Positions 11,945-19,849 of a stretch of 64,000 bases of DNA are shown piece after piece. The notes below the pieces were generated by a model. The model saw nothing but the letters and a program-made list of their open reading frames with translations, ran no database searches and was not told the DNA's origin. A program made the translations under genes and the position numbers. The DNA is from Piezodorus guildinii (taxonomy: Eukaryota; Arthropoda; Insecta; Hemiptera; Pentatomidae): positions 132,508,951 through 132,572,950 of the forward strand of contig CM041292.1 of assembly GCA_023052935.1 (NCBI GenBank), given 5' to 3'. Each line of letters begins with the position of its first letter. Position 1 is the stretch's first letter.

Positions 11945-12750
11945 CCATTTAAATAATGTAAACCTGTTCGAGCATGCAGCGACATGTCGAATCATGTAGA
12001 AACAGATTTGTGCAAGTACAAACAGGTTTGAATCATGTTTAAACATGCAGGTAAGTGAAACGTAAACATGGACTTTGAACCTTCTTAGTGGCTTTAATAT
12101 AAAAGATTGTTATAGGGCTTCTTAATCCTATACAGCTTTGAACTTTGATCTTTAATCCTACATTTTAAGTAGCGATAAAAATTTCCTTAAGCTTAAACGT
12201 AAACATGGACTTTGAACCTTCTTAATGCCTTTAATAAAAACATCGTTATACGGCTTCTTAATCCTGTACACCTTTGAACTTTGATCCTTAATCCTAATAT
12301 TTAAATAGCGATAAAAGGTTCCTTAAGCTCTTGGACTACGGTCTATTATCTTCCTATGTGTAATGATTTTTAATCCTATACAGCTTTGAACTTTGATTCT
12401 TAATCCTACTATTTAAATAGCGATAAAAGGTTCCTTAAGCTCTGAGACTTTGAAGCATTATTATGTATATATATAAATATAATGCGGACCTTGTACGTTT
12501 TATCTCTTAGTATAGTAAAAAGATTTAATCGTAAACAAGCTTAATTTAAGACGTAAACATCAAATTTGTACTGATAGTGTATAAATATATAATAATATAA
12601 AACTTGTACCTATTTCGGTAGGCGAGTATAATTTTTTATATATTTTTTCAACATTTTTTAGTTATTTTCTCATCTTCTTAGACCATTTTTTAACTTTTAT
12701 ATGTATTATTTACTTATCATTAACAATTCTGCTTTAGAATTGCTATTAGC

Positions 12751-12836
12751 GATGTTTTCGGAAGAATTCGTCTAATCTCGGCCGGCTTCGGTCTTCTACC
12801 TAACTTCGCTATAATCCTTAATTCTTCCGAAAGAAA
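12751..12836. repeat. Inverted repeat at the inner TIR boundary
   Basis: TTTCGGAAGAATT (12756-12768) pairs with AATTCTTCCGAAA (12821-12833). The GC-rich middle contains CGGCCGGCTTCGG. The right TIR has related CCGAA-rich sequence at 24070-24175 just inside its boundary. Confidence 0.6.
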
Positions 12837-13020
12837 TAAACAATGATAACGTTAATGTTCTCGAACGAAAACAAATTAATATTATTTGATGTACTTTAGT
12901 GTAAATAATAATAATATAGTTGTGAATTATAATAATGATATACTACATCGTAATGGTTTCCTATTAAATGAGTTTATAATATTATTATTAAGTAAAGTGT
13001 TGTACCTTTTTTTGTTCGGC

Positions 13021-13075
13021 ATTAAGCCTTAAGCCTCTTCACCACGTCAAGGTAAAGGTACATCGAAGAGGTTTT
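13021..13075. other. Conserved stem-loop element, copy A
   Basis: CCTCTTC (13034-13040) pairs perfectly with GAAGAGG (13065-13071), enclosing ACCACGTCAAGGT. The sequence AAGCCT..ACC.CGTCAAGGT recurs at 19043-19082 with a different outer stem (CCTTC/GAAGG). Copy A lies ~650 bp past the stop of the last minus-strand gene, and copy B ~820 bp past the PolB stop. A role in 3'-end formation or as an insulator is possible but unproven. Confidence 0.5.
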
Positions 13076-13714
13076 GTTTTTTTTAATTTTTTTTTTTTTA
13101 ATATTTTTTTAGCTTTTTATGTGAATTTTTTTAAAATTTATTAGTTTTATTATTTTTTTTTTTTACAATTTCATTTTTTAAATAAAATTAAACGAAAAAA
13201 TAAAAATCTGAATTCGTAAAAAATAAAAATAAAATATAATCTTCTATGTGATACAATCAATAATTAAATGAAACATTTTTATAATAAAATTAAATGTAAA
13301 ATAAAGCAAATAAAAATCTGAATTTATATAAACATAAAATGTCATCTTCTATGTAATACAATGTAGAATTAAATAAAACATATCCTTTTCTTTTTTTTTG
13401 TAATAGGTCAGTTCATGACGAGAATCTTTTGGGATGGTCGGAAGAGTATGGCAAATCAGAAACGGTGTATGAAGTACATATGAAATAATGTGCTTAAGAT
13501 ATTTTCGATTAAGCCAAAGATAAGAAAACATTTCTTTTCTTCTTAAATTTTTTGTTCATGTATTTGAAAGAGAAATATGAGCATCGAAATTATTCTGCAG
13601 GGTTATTCTATTCACCACACATTCACTCACACATTCAGGTTTAGAGGCTGTTAGACCATGCCATTGACCTTCATTCAGGGTTTATAGGTGTTCAAACCGT
13701 GACAGTGACCCCTT
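13076..13714 (-). other. AT-rich 3' flank of the capsid gene block
   Basis: Noncoding, over 80% A+T in places. AATAAA on the minus strand at 13151-13146 could serve the nested transcripts of the gene block. A ~75-bp segment is present twice (13202-13278 and 13312-13386; both contain aaaaatctgaatt and atcttctatgt.atacaat). Confidence 0.5.
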
Positions 13715-14224
13715 TCATTCATGGTGAATAGCTTTAAACACATTTTTATTCATCCATGCAGACAAAGCATTTGTGCGATACTGTGTACATTTCTCTTTCG
13801 AAAAATTGTGTACTATGCAATGGCTGCCTTGCTCATCTAAAATTAGTGATTCTATTTTAGGACAGCCAAAATCTTCCAAGTTAATTATAGTACAATGATG
13901 GAGATTTCGTGATAGAAACATTTTCTTATCTAGGCCCTTAACGAAAACAAATTTATATTTAAGGTCAATGTTGTTGAAAATGTTATAAATGATGCCATAC
14001 TCAACTTCTCCAGAATCCCATTTGATTTTATGATAGTAATTTTCCAACCAATAATTCGTTCTTATACTTTTATTGGTTGGTTTATATTCATTTGGTGGCT
14101 TAAAAATCCAATGCCTTGAAGACTTGTAAGCTTGATCAAACAGAGAAAACTCTTTAATAATATAACCTCCCAGGCTATCGACAAAGCACTGAAAGTCTAC
14201 TATCGCTCCGCTTGCCGTAGCCAT
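13715..14224 (-). CDS. Conserved Polinton protein of unknown function (169 aa)
   Basis: The first ATG is at 14224 and gives MATASGAIVDFQCF; a GTG nine bases upstream would add only MFS. The protein is soluble-looking, without signal peptide or membrane segment. It contains the pattern IVDFQCF (residues 8-14), HWIF (about 38), a central WDSGEVEY, FVKGL (near 92), INLEDFGCP and a C-terminal C..H...K.....TNAL..W. From memory, proteins of this pattern are widespread in arthropod genomes next to Polinton genes. No biochemical function can be given, and a minor virion component is possible. It is the last gene of the block and has its own TATA box inside the stop region of the capsid gene. Confidence 0.8.
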   Translation of the reverse strand: MATASGAIVDFQCFVDSLGGYIIKEFSLFDQAYKSSRHWIFKPPNEYKPTNKSIRTNYWLENYYHKIKWDSGEVEYGIIYNIFNNIDLKYKFVFVKGLDKKMFLSRNLHHCTIINLEDFGCPKIESLILDEQGSHCIVHNFSKEKCTQYRTNALSAWMNKNVFKAIHHE

Positions 14225-14252
14225 ACTGAACACTGAGCAAAGGATTCACCCC

Positions 14253-14260
14253 ATTTTATA
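14253..14260 (-). promoter_or_regulatory. TATA box of the 169-aa gene, fused to the capsid gene stop
   Basis: TATAAAAT reads across the capsid gene's final codons: GTA TAA AAT, where TAA (14256-14258) is the stop. The next ATG begins 29 bases downstream, so with a normal TATA-to-start distance the mRNA leader would be close to zero. Confidence 0.65.
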
Positions 14261-15490
14261 CCATTCGCCGAACTGTACCAATTAGAGGATTATACTCTAC
14301 GAGCCTATCGTGTATGATTAGACAATATGCTGTAGTATTTGCCGGGAATGAAATTTTCGATTCAAATTCTAATCTTACATCGACTGGTCCACTTTTTATA
14401 GATTCAGACTGCTTTGAGCAATCTATTACAATTAAAGGTGATTTATCTTTAAAGTTTTGTAAAGAGGACAAAGGTTGCATTTGTCCACCATAATAAGAAT
14501 TTTGAAATAAAGCATACATATGATAGAGCAAAGCAAACCGATTTGACGACATATCTATATTTAAATCATCATACGGATAAGCTTTACAATTTAGAAACAA
14601 TTTAACATTGGAAATATTACAATGATCAAAGTGGCTTGCATCTTTTTGAGAATTTTTCAGTCTTCCAGTTTGAAAAGTTAATATTACATAACGCGGTTTT
14701 TCTAGCTGACTGGATGTTTTGACTGGCCAGATTTGTCTCTGACTTGCTGGCAGTAAAGGATAATCGTAAAGTTCCCAGGTTCTAAAGGCTAGTGAAAATA
14801 TTTTTTCTGATTTGAGATGACGCATCAAAGCCAGCTTCTGATGTTCGTTTACGGTAACATAAGGTAGCTTCCAGCATAGCCTATCCAGTTCTATTTTACA
14901 CTTTTCTACCGCATCAGTCCCAGCTACTGGTTGGCTAGTGATGTAGCAATTTTCATCATGTCTGCTTCTTATGAATATCAGTTCTTGCTTTACATTCATT
15001 ACGATTTTCTGATAATCCTCACAGAACCCAAGAAGGGATGATAAAGGAACACATAGGTTGAAACACCCCTCTGCCGATGTAATGTTTAATGTATCACTTT
15101 GTGGATAGCACCATCCCCAATTATCCAAAAACTGGGAACCTCCCTTGAGCGAAACTAGATTTTTCAAAGTTGAAGTGATTCCAGGATTTTTCACACGGTC
15201 TATTTCGACTCCACTCAATTCGTACCTTATTTCATCAAACAAAAACGCAAACATGTTGTTTGTTAATTTTGATGCAATGGGAACTGCTGAACCATCCTGC
15301 TTTAGAAATCTTCCTTCTACATACAGCAGGCTGTGACTAGGTAGTGTGTATAAATCTTGATGTTGCAGACTGATGCGTATTTCATCCCCTGGCTGAAGAT
15401 TTGTTGACGAATAAGGATGTGAGAATGAAATTCAATCCCTTCAACTGAATTATCAAAAGTATCAGCTTCTTCCAAATTCAATATTTCCAT
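14256..15490 (-). CDS. Polinton major capsid protein, double jelly-roll, one frameshift near the N terminus
   Basis: The long frame (first ATG at 15254, 332 codons) shows the conserved capsid features FLFDEIRYELSGVEIDR and NPGITSTLKN near its start. It ends with PLIVIDCSKQ, GPVDVRLEFE, FPANTTAYCLIIHDR and VEYNP. Comparable arthropod proteins are annotated as double jelly-roll. Coding homology extends upstream of that ATG to an ATG at 15490, but the frame changes once at about 15415-15430, as if a single base were lost. The first ~25 codons are therefore out of frame with the rest. The ATG at 15490 overlaps the end of the 53-aa gene. The frameshift may be a real inactivating mutation or a sequencing error. 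The protein would form the virion shell. Confidence 0.85.
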
Positions 15491-15639
15491 GTTGACGATA
15501 AAACGTAATATCCTGCGGTTTGAAGAAATCTAATATTGCTCGCAGTTAACGATGTGCACTCAACAATGGCTTTCACTGGAATGATACTTTTTCTCTCTGA
15601 AGACGCGCTTTTATGTACTTTCTTAAAGTCCAACCCCAT
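15478..15639 (-). CDS. Small Polinton protein, 53 aa, overlapping the capsid gene start
   Basis: The ATG at 15639 opens a 53-codon frame ending TGA at 15478-15480. The product starts MGLDFKKVHK, is basic at the N terminus and then has IIPVKAIVECTSLT and NIRFLQTAGYYVL, a pattern of strand-helix-strand type. Its last 13 bases overlap the capsid gene start in another frame (ATGGAAATATTGA). It lies 45 nt downstream of a strong TATATAAAAGG box, so it is the first frame on the capsid mRNA. No function is known to me. It could be a virion or assembly factor or a regulatory upstream frame. Confidence 0.6.
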   Translation of the reverse strand: MGLDFKKVHKSASSERKSIIPVKAIVECTSLTASNIRFLQTAGYYVLSSTWKY

Positions 15640-15680
15640 CGCTGTCTGACTACTGAATGGACATTCCTTTGTTATAACTC

Positions 15681-15690
15681 CTTTTATATA
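15681..15690 (-). promoter_or_regulatory. TATA box of the 53-aa/capsid transcript, fused to the protease stop
   Basis: TATATAAAAG contains the protease stop codon TAA (15684-15686) and is followed by GAG. The 53-aa ATG lies 42-45 bases downstream. Confidence 0.7.
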
Positions 15691-16145
15691 AGATCAAGCA
15701 GGAAGAGTAAACAAAGCTGACCACAGTTGTTTGAACCTACTTTCTGGAATTGTTTTCTATTTAATGAAATTCGGCAATCTTTTATGTACCGAACGAATTC
15801 ACTTGGCGGTTTGTCTCCACTGCTGTCAAAGAACTGAACGTATTTTCCTCTTTTCTTGTAACTGACCCAATGCGTTCCTCTACCATTACTATTGTCTAAA
15901 TTAAAAATACCACGTTCAGATTTCCACGGCTTTGTAGGAAATTCATCTACCATAAAAACTCCTCTAAAACGACGCAGTTTATGAAGTTTTGCTAATCTGA
16001 GTAAGTCGAAATTGCTTAGCCTTTGGCGAGGAAAAGTTTTTAAGATCTCTTTGGCTTTAGTTTTCAACTGATGTACATTTCCCCCGATCCTCTTTGGCGT
16101 GGAAATGACTCGCATCTTTTTCTTCTTGTTTGTAACACGTTTCAT
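15684..16145 (-). CDS. Adenovirus-type cysteine protease (153 aa)
   Basis: This is a maturation protease of the adenain/Ulp1 fold, expected to cleave capsid proteins during assembly. Catalytic elements are visible in order: His in GTHWVSY (H92), an acidic residue in FFDSSG (D107) and the nucleophile in NNCGQLCLLFL (C141), with a nearby Gln (Q134). The N terminus is strongly basic (KKKK at 7-10). It has NFDLLRLAK and FRGVFMVDEFP, typical of Polinton proteases. The C terminus ends nine residues past CGQLC, which is short but intact. It lies between integrase and capsid gene with its own TATA box. Confidence 0.93.
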   Translation of the reverse strand: MKRVTNKKKKMRVISTPKRIGGNVHQLKTKAKEILKTFPRQRLSNFDLLRLAKLHKLRRFRGVFMVDEFPTKPWKSERGIFNLDNSNGRGTHWVSYKKRGKYVQFFDSSGDKPPSEFVRYIKDCRISLNRKQFQKVGSNNCGQLCLLFLLDLI

Positions 16146-16176
16146 GGTCTACTGATACAGAGGTAATGCTGACAAG

Positions 16177-16185
16177 CCTTATATA
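16177..16185 (-). promoter_or_regulatory. TATA box of the protease gene, fused to the integrase stop
   Basis: TATATAAGG includes the integrase stop TAA (16179-16181). The protease ATG is at 16145, about 32-40 bases downstream. Confidence 0.7.
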
Positions 16186-17108
16186 CCCACATTCTTGCTA
16201 TCAACCCATGAATTATGAGAACTGTCAAAACCTAGCCACTTCACTAGAGCTTTATTACCTTTCCTTTTTACAACTCTTTCTACAAGGTAACAATTAGGAT
16301 GCTTAACAAGTTGCAATTCCTCTTGATAGAAACCACCAGCAATGTTGTCTCCGCGATCATCTTTCAGATGATAGGTGATAGGTACCGTTTTTTTCACTTC
16401 AGCTATAGTAAATATTTCTGTAGACCATGATGGTTGATAACCTTTCGCAAACTGTGCTTTATACTTTGATATCCTTACATGATCGCCAACTTTAAATTTT
16501 GCAGCCTTTTTTGTACTAGTTGTCTTAGAATAAACTTCTTTTATTAGTTTTGCTTCAATCTTAAATCCGTGAACGGATGCCGGTGCCATCTTGATTGTAC
16601 TATGTTTTGTTTTATTATATTTGTCTACTAATGCCGGCAGTACTACAAGCCAATTGTAGTTGCCTTGTATACTAAACTTTTTCCACATGGCTGACTTTAG
16701 AGTGCGATTAAACCTTTCTATTATTGATGCTTTTAGGTTACTATATGTTGAATAATGATTGATATTACAAGATGTCATGAGTTTTCGAAATACTTGGTTA
16801 TAAAACTCTTTACCATTGTCTGTTTGCAAATTCTTTGGCTTTCTCTCAGATAATACTTTCTCGAAACCTTGACACACTACAGACGCAGTTTTATTCTTGA
16901 TAGGCACTACCCAAGCATATTTAGAAAAACAATCTATTACAGTGAGCAAATATTTGTAACCTTTATTAAATTTAGCATAAGGAATCATTTCAACCAAGTC
17001 AGCCTGCCATAAATCATCAATACCTTTGAGTAAAACAAATCTTCTTTTAAAAACCCTCCTAGCAGGTTTGTGCAATTCATGCACGATCTGCTCTTTAACG
17101 GATGCCAT
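16179..17108 (-). CDS. Polinton integrase, DDE catalytic core plus chromodomain (309 aa)
   Basis: The retroviral-type (rve) core spans about residues 25-190. Catalytic residues are D37 (LWQADLVEM), D97 (LQTDNGKEF) and E131 (IIERFNRTL). An SH3-like DNA-binding region follows (FKVGDHVRISK near 204-214). The C terminus (about 273-309, VERVVKRKGNKALVKWLGF) is a chromodomain with the family's aromatic residues, which would direct the enzyme to methylated histone tails. No N-terminal zinc-binding HHCC motif is present, as in other insect Polinton integrases that begin with HELHKPARR. The enzyme inserts the element and makes the 6-bp target duplication seen here. The frame is intact. Confidence 0.96.
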   Translation of the reverse strand: MASVKEQIVHELHKPARRVFKRRFVLLKGIDDLWQADLVEMIPYAKFNKGYKYLLTVIDCFSKYAWVVPIKNKTASVVCQGFEKVLSERKPKNLQTDNGKEFYNQVFRKLMTSCNINHYSTYSNLKASIIERFNRTLKSAMWKKFSIQGNYNWLVVLPALVDKYNKTKHSTIKMAPASVHGFKIEAKLIKEVYSKTTSTKKAAKFKVGDHVRISKYKAQFAKGYQPSWSTEIFTIAEVKKTVPITYHLKDDRGDNIAGGFYQEELQLVKHPNCYLVERVVKRKGNKALVKWLGFDSSHNSWVDSKNVGI

Positions 17109-17135
17109 GACGTAATGTTAATCTTCTCATCTGCG

Positions 17136-18101
17136 CTACACTATTATACCCCCTTCTCTAAGTTGAGCTTCTATTCGCAAGATCTCACTCTTTCCTGTTT
17201 GAGAGCCAATCAAATATCTCATTCGATTAACTAATACGTTTGGATCAACAATGCCTGTACCGCTTTTTGATTTGAACAATTTTGAGATAACATTTTTGTA
17301 TTTGGGGTAATTTTTAAGTCTTATCATATTACCGCTTGGGCTATGTCCCTCGAAATGTGCATTAGTTTGCATCAAAATCTTTTTATACAAAGCATAATCA
17401 CTTTGTTTAACGAATGAAAGATTCGGATTTTTTATAAATAACAATTCGAAGAGACCTGGTGTACCATGATAGATATCATCACCTATAGTAAGAATATCTT
17501 CATTGATAGAAATCACTGTATCGCCGATGGTAAACTTGTGACCATCATATTTGATTCCATATACAGTATCCAGATCTTTAATGTCATTGTTCACAAGCTT
17601 TATTATATACTTTGAGGATATATTTCCAATCTTTTCTAAATATTTTTGTAACATTTCTTCTCCTTTAGGAGTTTGAGTTGCTTCTCTCACCTCCTGCAGT
17701 GGGGTTTTCGGTGGCTCACACTCTTCTTCCGACTTTAGAATTGGTGTACTTTCCCAAACGTGCTCTAAACGACGAGTAAATATTTTAGAAGGCCCAGGCT
17801 TTGGTGTTGTATCTGTTAGTGACGATTGTTCTAGACAATATTTAGGCATTTTTGATGGAATATGAGGAATTTCTTCTTCTTCTTCTTCCTTCTTTCGAAT
17901 TTCACATTGGGTGGAGGAGGGAATTTTAACCTCCTGCTTACTCGCTAGTCTTTCCATAGATTTCAATAAAGGTTTATACTTCAATTTCAAATATTCATCA
18001 GTCTCTTCTCGACTCCTTTTCAATAAATTACACTTTTCCTGTATAGCCTTCCTGGTCTCGATTATTTCACGCATTACTACATCACTAGTTGACTCTTCCA
18101 T
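17136..18101 (-). CDS. DUF8207-like Polinton protein (321 aa)
   Basis: The N-terminal half is predicted helical and charged, including KKEEEEEEIPHIP near residues 70-82, and is rich in Pro, Ser and Thr. The C-terminal half holds the conserved core: YGIKYDG, FTIGDTVISIN, DILTIGDDIYHGTPGLFELLF (quoted in parts), YKKILMQTNAH and a final NRMRYLIGSQTGKS. From memory, this core matches the arthropod/hydrozoan family called DUF8207 that travels with Polintons. The function is unknown; its place in the capsid block suggests a structural or DNA-packaging role. The frame is intact. It is flanked by TATA elements at both ends. Confidence 0.8.
   Translation of the reverse strand: MEESTSDVVMREIIETRKAIQEKCNLLKRSREETDEYLKLKYKPLLKSMERLASKQEVKIPSSTQCEIRKKEEEEEEIPHIPSKMPKYCLEQSSLTDTTPKPGPSKIFTRRLEHVWESTPILKSEEECEPPKTPLQEVREATQTPKGEEMLQKYLEKIGNISSKYIIKLVNNDIKDLDTVYGIKYDGHKFTIGDTVISINEDILTIGDDIYHGTPGLFELLFIKNPNLSFVKQSDYALYKKILMQTNAHFEGHSPSGNMIRLKNYPKYKNVISKLFKSKSGTGIVDPNVLVNRMRYLIGSQTGKSEILRIEAQLREGGIIV
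17142..17148 (-). promoter_or_regulatory. TATA box of the integrase gene, inside the last codons of the DUF8207-like gene
   Basis: TATAATA encodes part of the last residues (GGT ATA ATA GTG TAG). The integrase ATG at 17108 is 34 bases downstream. Confidence 0.6.
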
Positions 18102-18133
18102 GTCTAACTAGAGAATGAGCTTGTCCCAACACC

Positions 18134-18823
18134 TCACGGTATTATATAGGCCTCGAAACCCTTTCGATACCTTCCATCATTAATTTGTCTATCCTTGTCC
18201 AATACTAAAAATCCGTACCTGTCGTCTTTCCAGCACCATTGACAAACCTTTTTGAAAGTTTGAAATGACATGTCTGAATTGACATGATCATCATAAATTC
18301 GTCTTAGATTTAATTCGTCTTGTCTAAAGAGTATAAGAAAGTTAGCATTTTCTCTAATCAAATGTTTTGGGACTCTAGTATAACTCTGGCTCAGATAAAA
18401 TATATCAACACCGTTATGGCGCCCCATACAAAAGTATGATCTCACATTATCTTGTTTGTCACAGGCAATATCATCGAATATAAAGACTGAGTTGGGTAGT
18501 GCCTCTTTGGGCGGAGGAACTTGTGAGTTATCTTCGTATTGAAAAAACCCGATATCAGTTAAAGGTTGTAATATTTGAGCTAACTCTCTATATTTGGGTT
18601 GATGTAAGGATTTTGCGAACAAATAGATATTTTCAAATTTTAATCCCTTTGAGTCATAAATCAAGCTTAGCATAAGATTAGTCTTACCACAATTGGAGGG
18701 ACCGCATATTAAACATCGAATCGAATCAGGAAACAGTAAACCGTGCCTAGATTCTTTCTTAATTGGAGCGCCTCCGTCCAGGTTATGAATACGGATCGTA
18801 GTATGTTGCTTTACCAAGCGCAT
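18134..18823 (-). CDS. A32/FtsK-HerA-like genome-packaging ATPase (229 aa)
   Basis: Translation most likely starts at the ATG at 18823 (MRLVKQHTTI), which lies 37 bases after a TATA box. An in-frame GTG at 18856 would leave no leader. Walker A is GPSNCGKT (residues 41-48) and Walker B is FIFDDI (114-119). A following LSQSYTRVPKHLI segment carries the polar sensor and arginine residues of this family. The enzyme would pump the element's DNA into capsids. The length fits Polinton and virophage ATPases. The frame is intact. The C-terminal codons double as the TATA box of the next gene. Confidence 0.93.
   Translation of the reverse strand: MRLVKQHTTIRIHNLDGGAPIKKESRHGLLFPDSIRCLICGPSNCGKTNLMLSLIYDSKGLKFENIYLFAKSLHQPKYRELAQILQPLTDIGFFQYEDNSQVPPPKEALPNSVFIFDDIACDKQDNVRSYFCMGRHNGVDIFYLSQSYTRVPKHLIRENANFLILFRQDELNLRRIYDDHVNSDMSFQTFKKVCQWCWKDDRYGFLVLDKDRQINDGRYRKGFEAYIIP
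18142..18149 (-). promoter_or_regulatory. TATA box of the DUF8207-like gene, inside the last codons of the ATPase gene
   Basis: CCTATATAAT spans codons for the ATPase C terminus (TAT ATA ATA CCG TGA). The next ATG at 18101 is 41 bases downstream. Confidence 0.65.
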
Positions 18824-18859
18824 GATGGTAAATGAAAAGAATCGCACTTTGACCACTCC

Positions 18860-18866
18860 TTTTATA
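18860..18866 (-). promoter_or_regulatory. TATA box of the ATPase gene
   Basis: TATAAAAGGAG on the minus strand, 37 bases before the ATG at 18823. The same TATAAAAGGAG string precedes the 53-aa/capsid unit at 15.68 kb. Confidence 0.7.
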
Positions 18867-19138
18867 CTTACCGACGTGGTTGAAATGTATCTACTAATCT
18901 TCGTTAATAGAATTTTTTAAATTGAAAATTGGTATCATATTAAATATTTATTTTTATATTATATTATATATATATTATAATTTATATTTTTTTTTTTTAT
19001 TTTTAGCACTCATCTTGGTTTTCTAAATATAATTTAGAAGTAAGCCTTCCCACCTCGTCAAGGTGTGAGTGCGTCGAGAAGGTATGTTGATATAATATGG
19101 TTGTTAATATTTTGCAAAACTATTTTTTTTTTATGTTG
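18867..19138. other. PolB-ATPase intergenic region with stem-loop copy B
   Basis: AT-rich, with stem-loop copy B at 19043-19082. Its CCTTC and GAAGG form the outer stem, and ACCT-CGTCA-AGGT forms a perfect inner hairpin. The loop sequence CGTCAAGGT is shared with copy A at 13.03 kb. Confidence 0.5.
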
Positions 19139-19302
19139 GTTTCCAGGTTTATCGTTTTAAACCTCTCTTGGAACCACAACGTAGTTTTTTTCATTTAAGG
19201 TTTCCAGGTTTATCGTTTTAAACCTCTCTTGGAACCACAACGTAGTTTTTTTCAATTTTGGTTTCCAGGTTTATCGTTTTAAACCTCTCTTGGAACCACA
19301 AC
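19139..19302. repeat. Three tandem 60-bp units, each a nested hairpin
   Basis: Units begin at 19139, 19199 and 19260. Each contains AGGTTTA...TAAACCT as a perfect 7-bp inner stem, surrounded by GGTTTCC...GGAACC, and ends CCACAAC. The units are nearly identical, unlike the surrounding AT-rich DNA, so the duplication is recent or under constraint. Confidence 0.8.
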
Positions 19303-19849
19303 ACACATTCCTTTTAGGTTTACGAGCCTTTAGAGCCACGCCAGGGACCCATTCATTCCATCTCACATACATACTTTAGTTTACAAATAAAAACAACAAT
19401 ATTATATCAACAAAAATAAAAATAAAATCTCTTATACAGCATCTGGAGCGATAACTAAAAATTTATTAAAACCATTTTTCATTTGGCCACAGTGCAGATT
19501 AAAAGAATATATATGTTAAAAAATAAAAACGTAATCTTCAAATACTAAAAATAAAAAATTCCATCCTTTCATATATATATAAAAAAAAAAAATCTAACAG
19601 CTTCCTACTTCTCTTTTAATAAAAAACAACAAAAACAAAAAAAAAACCTCTTTTATTAAAAAAAAAAAATATTTATAAAAAAAATAAAAATAAAACTTCA
19701 AAGATTTCTATTAAATAAAATAAAAAGTCTTCTTTTAATAGTTGAAAAAAACATGTTTTGAACAGAAAAAAAAGTTGTGACTAATTAAAAAAAAAAAACT
19801 GATATATGTTTATAATATACAATATTTACAAGTGAACATTATCAAAGTT
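19303..19849. other. A-rich 3' flank of PolB
   Basis: Noncoding, with many A-runs on the plus strand. Possible minus-strand poly(A) signals (AATAAA) occur at 19467-19462 and near 19655. Confidence 0.5.

Larger units (their letters stand above)
10872..12770 (+). repeat. Polinton left terminal inverted repeat (~1.9 kb)
   Basis: This is the inverse of 24160-26428. Homology runs from the terminus through promoter-motif-rich repeats, the AACATGATTCAAACCTG-type segment and AT-rich sequence to the shared block GATGTTTTCGGAAGA (12751-12765). Within it, ten copies of GCATGAGTCTACCC occur at roughly 60-bp spacing. The arms are not identical: the right arm carries an extra ~509-bp tandem unit. Confidence 0.9.

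Noticed and set aside
13349..13531. Minus-strand 60-codon frame downstream of the 169-aa gene, as a candidate extra Polinton gene
   Set aside because: AT-driven composition, no TATA box near its start and no recognisable motif.
13031..19302. CRISPR array, because of short repeated hairpins
   Set aside because: Spacers are not unique and the units are contiguous tandem repeats in a eukaryotic element.
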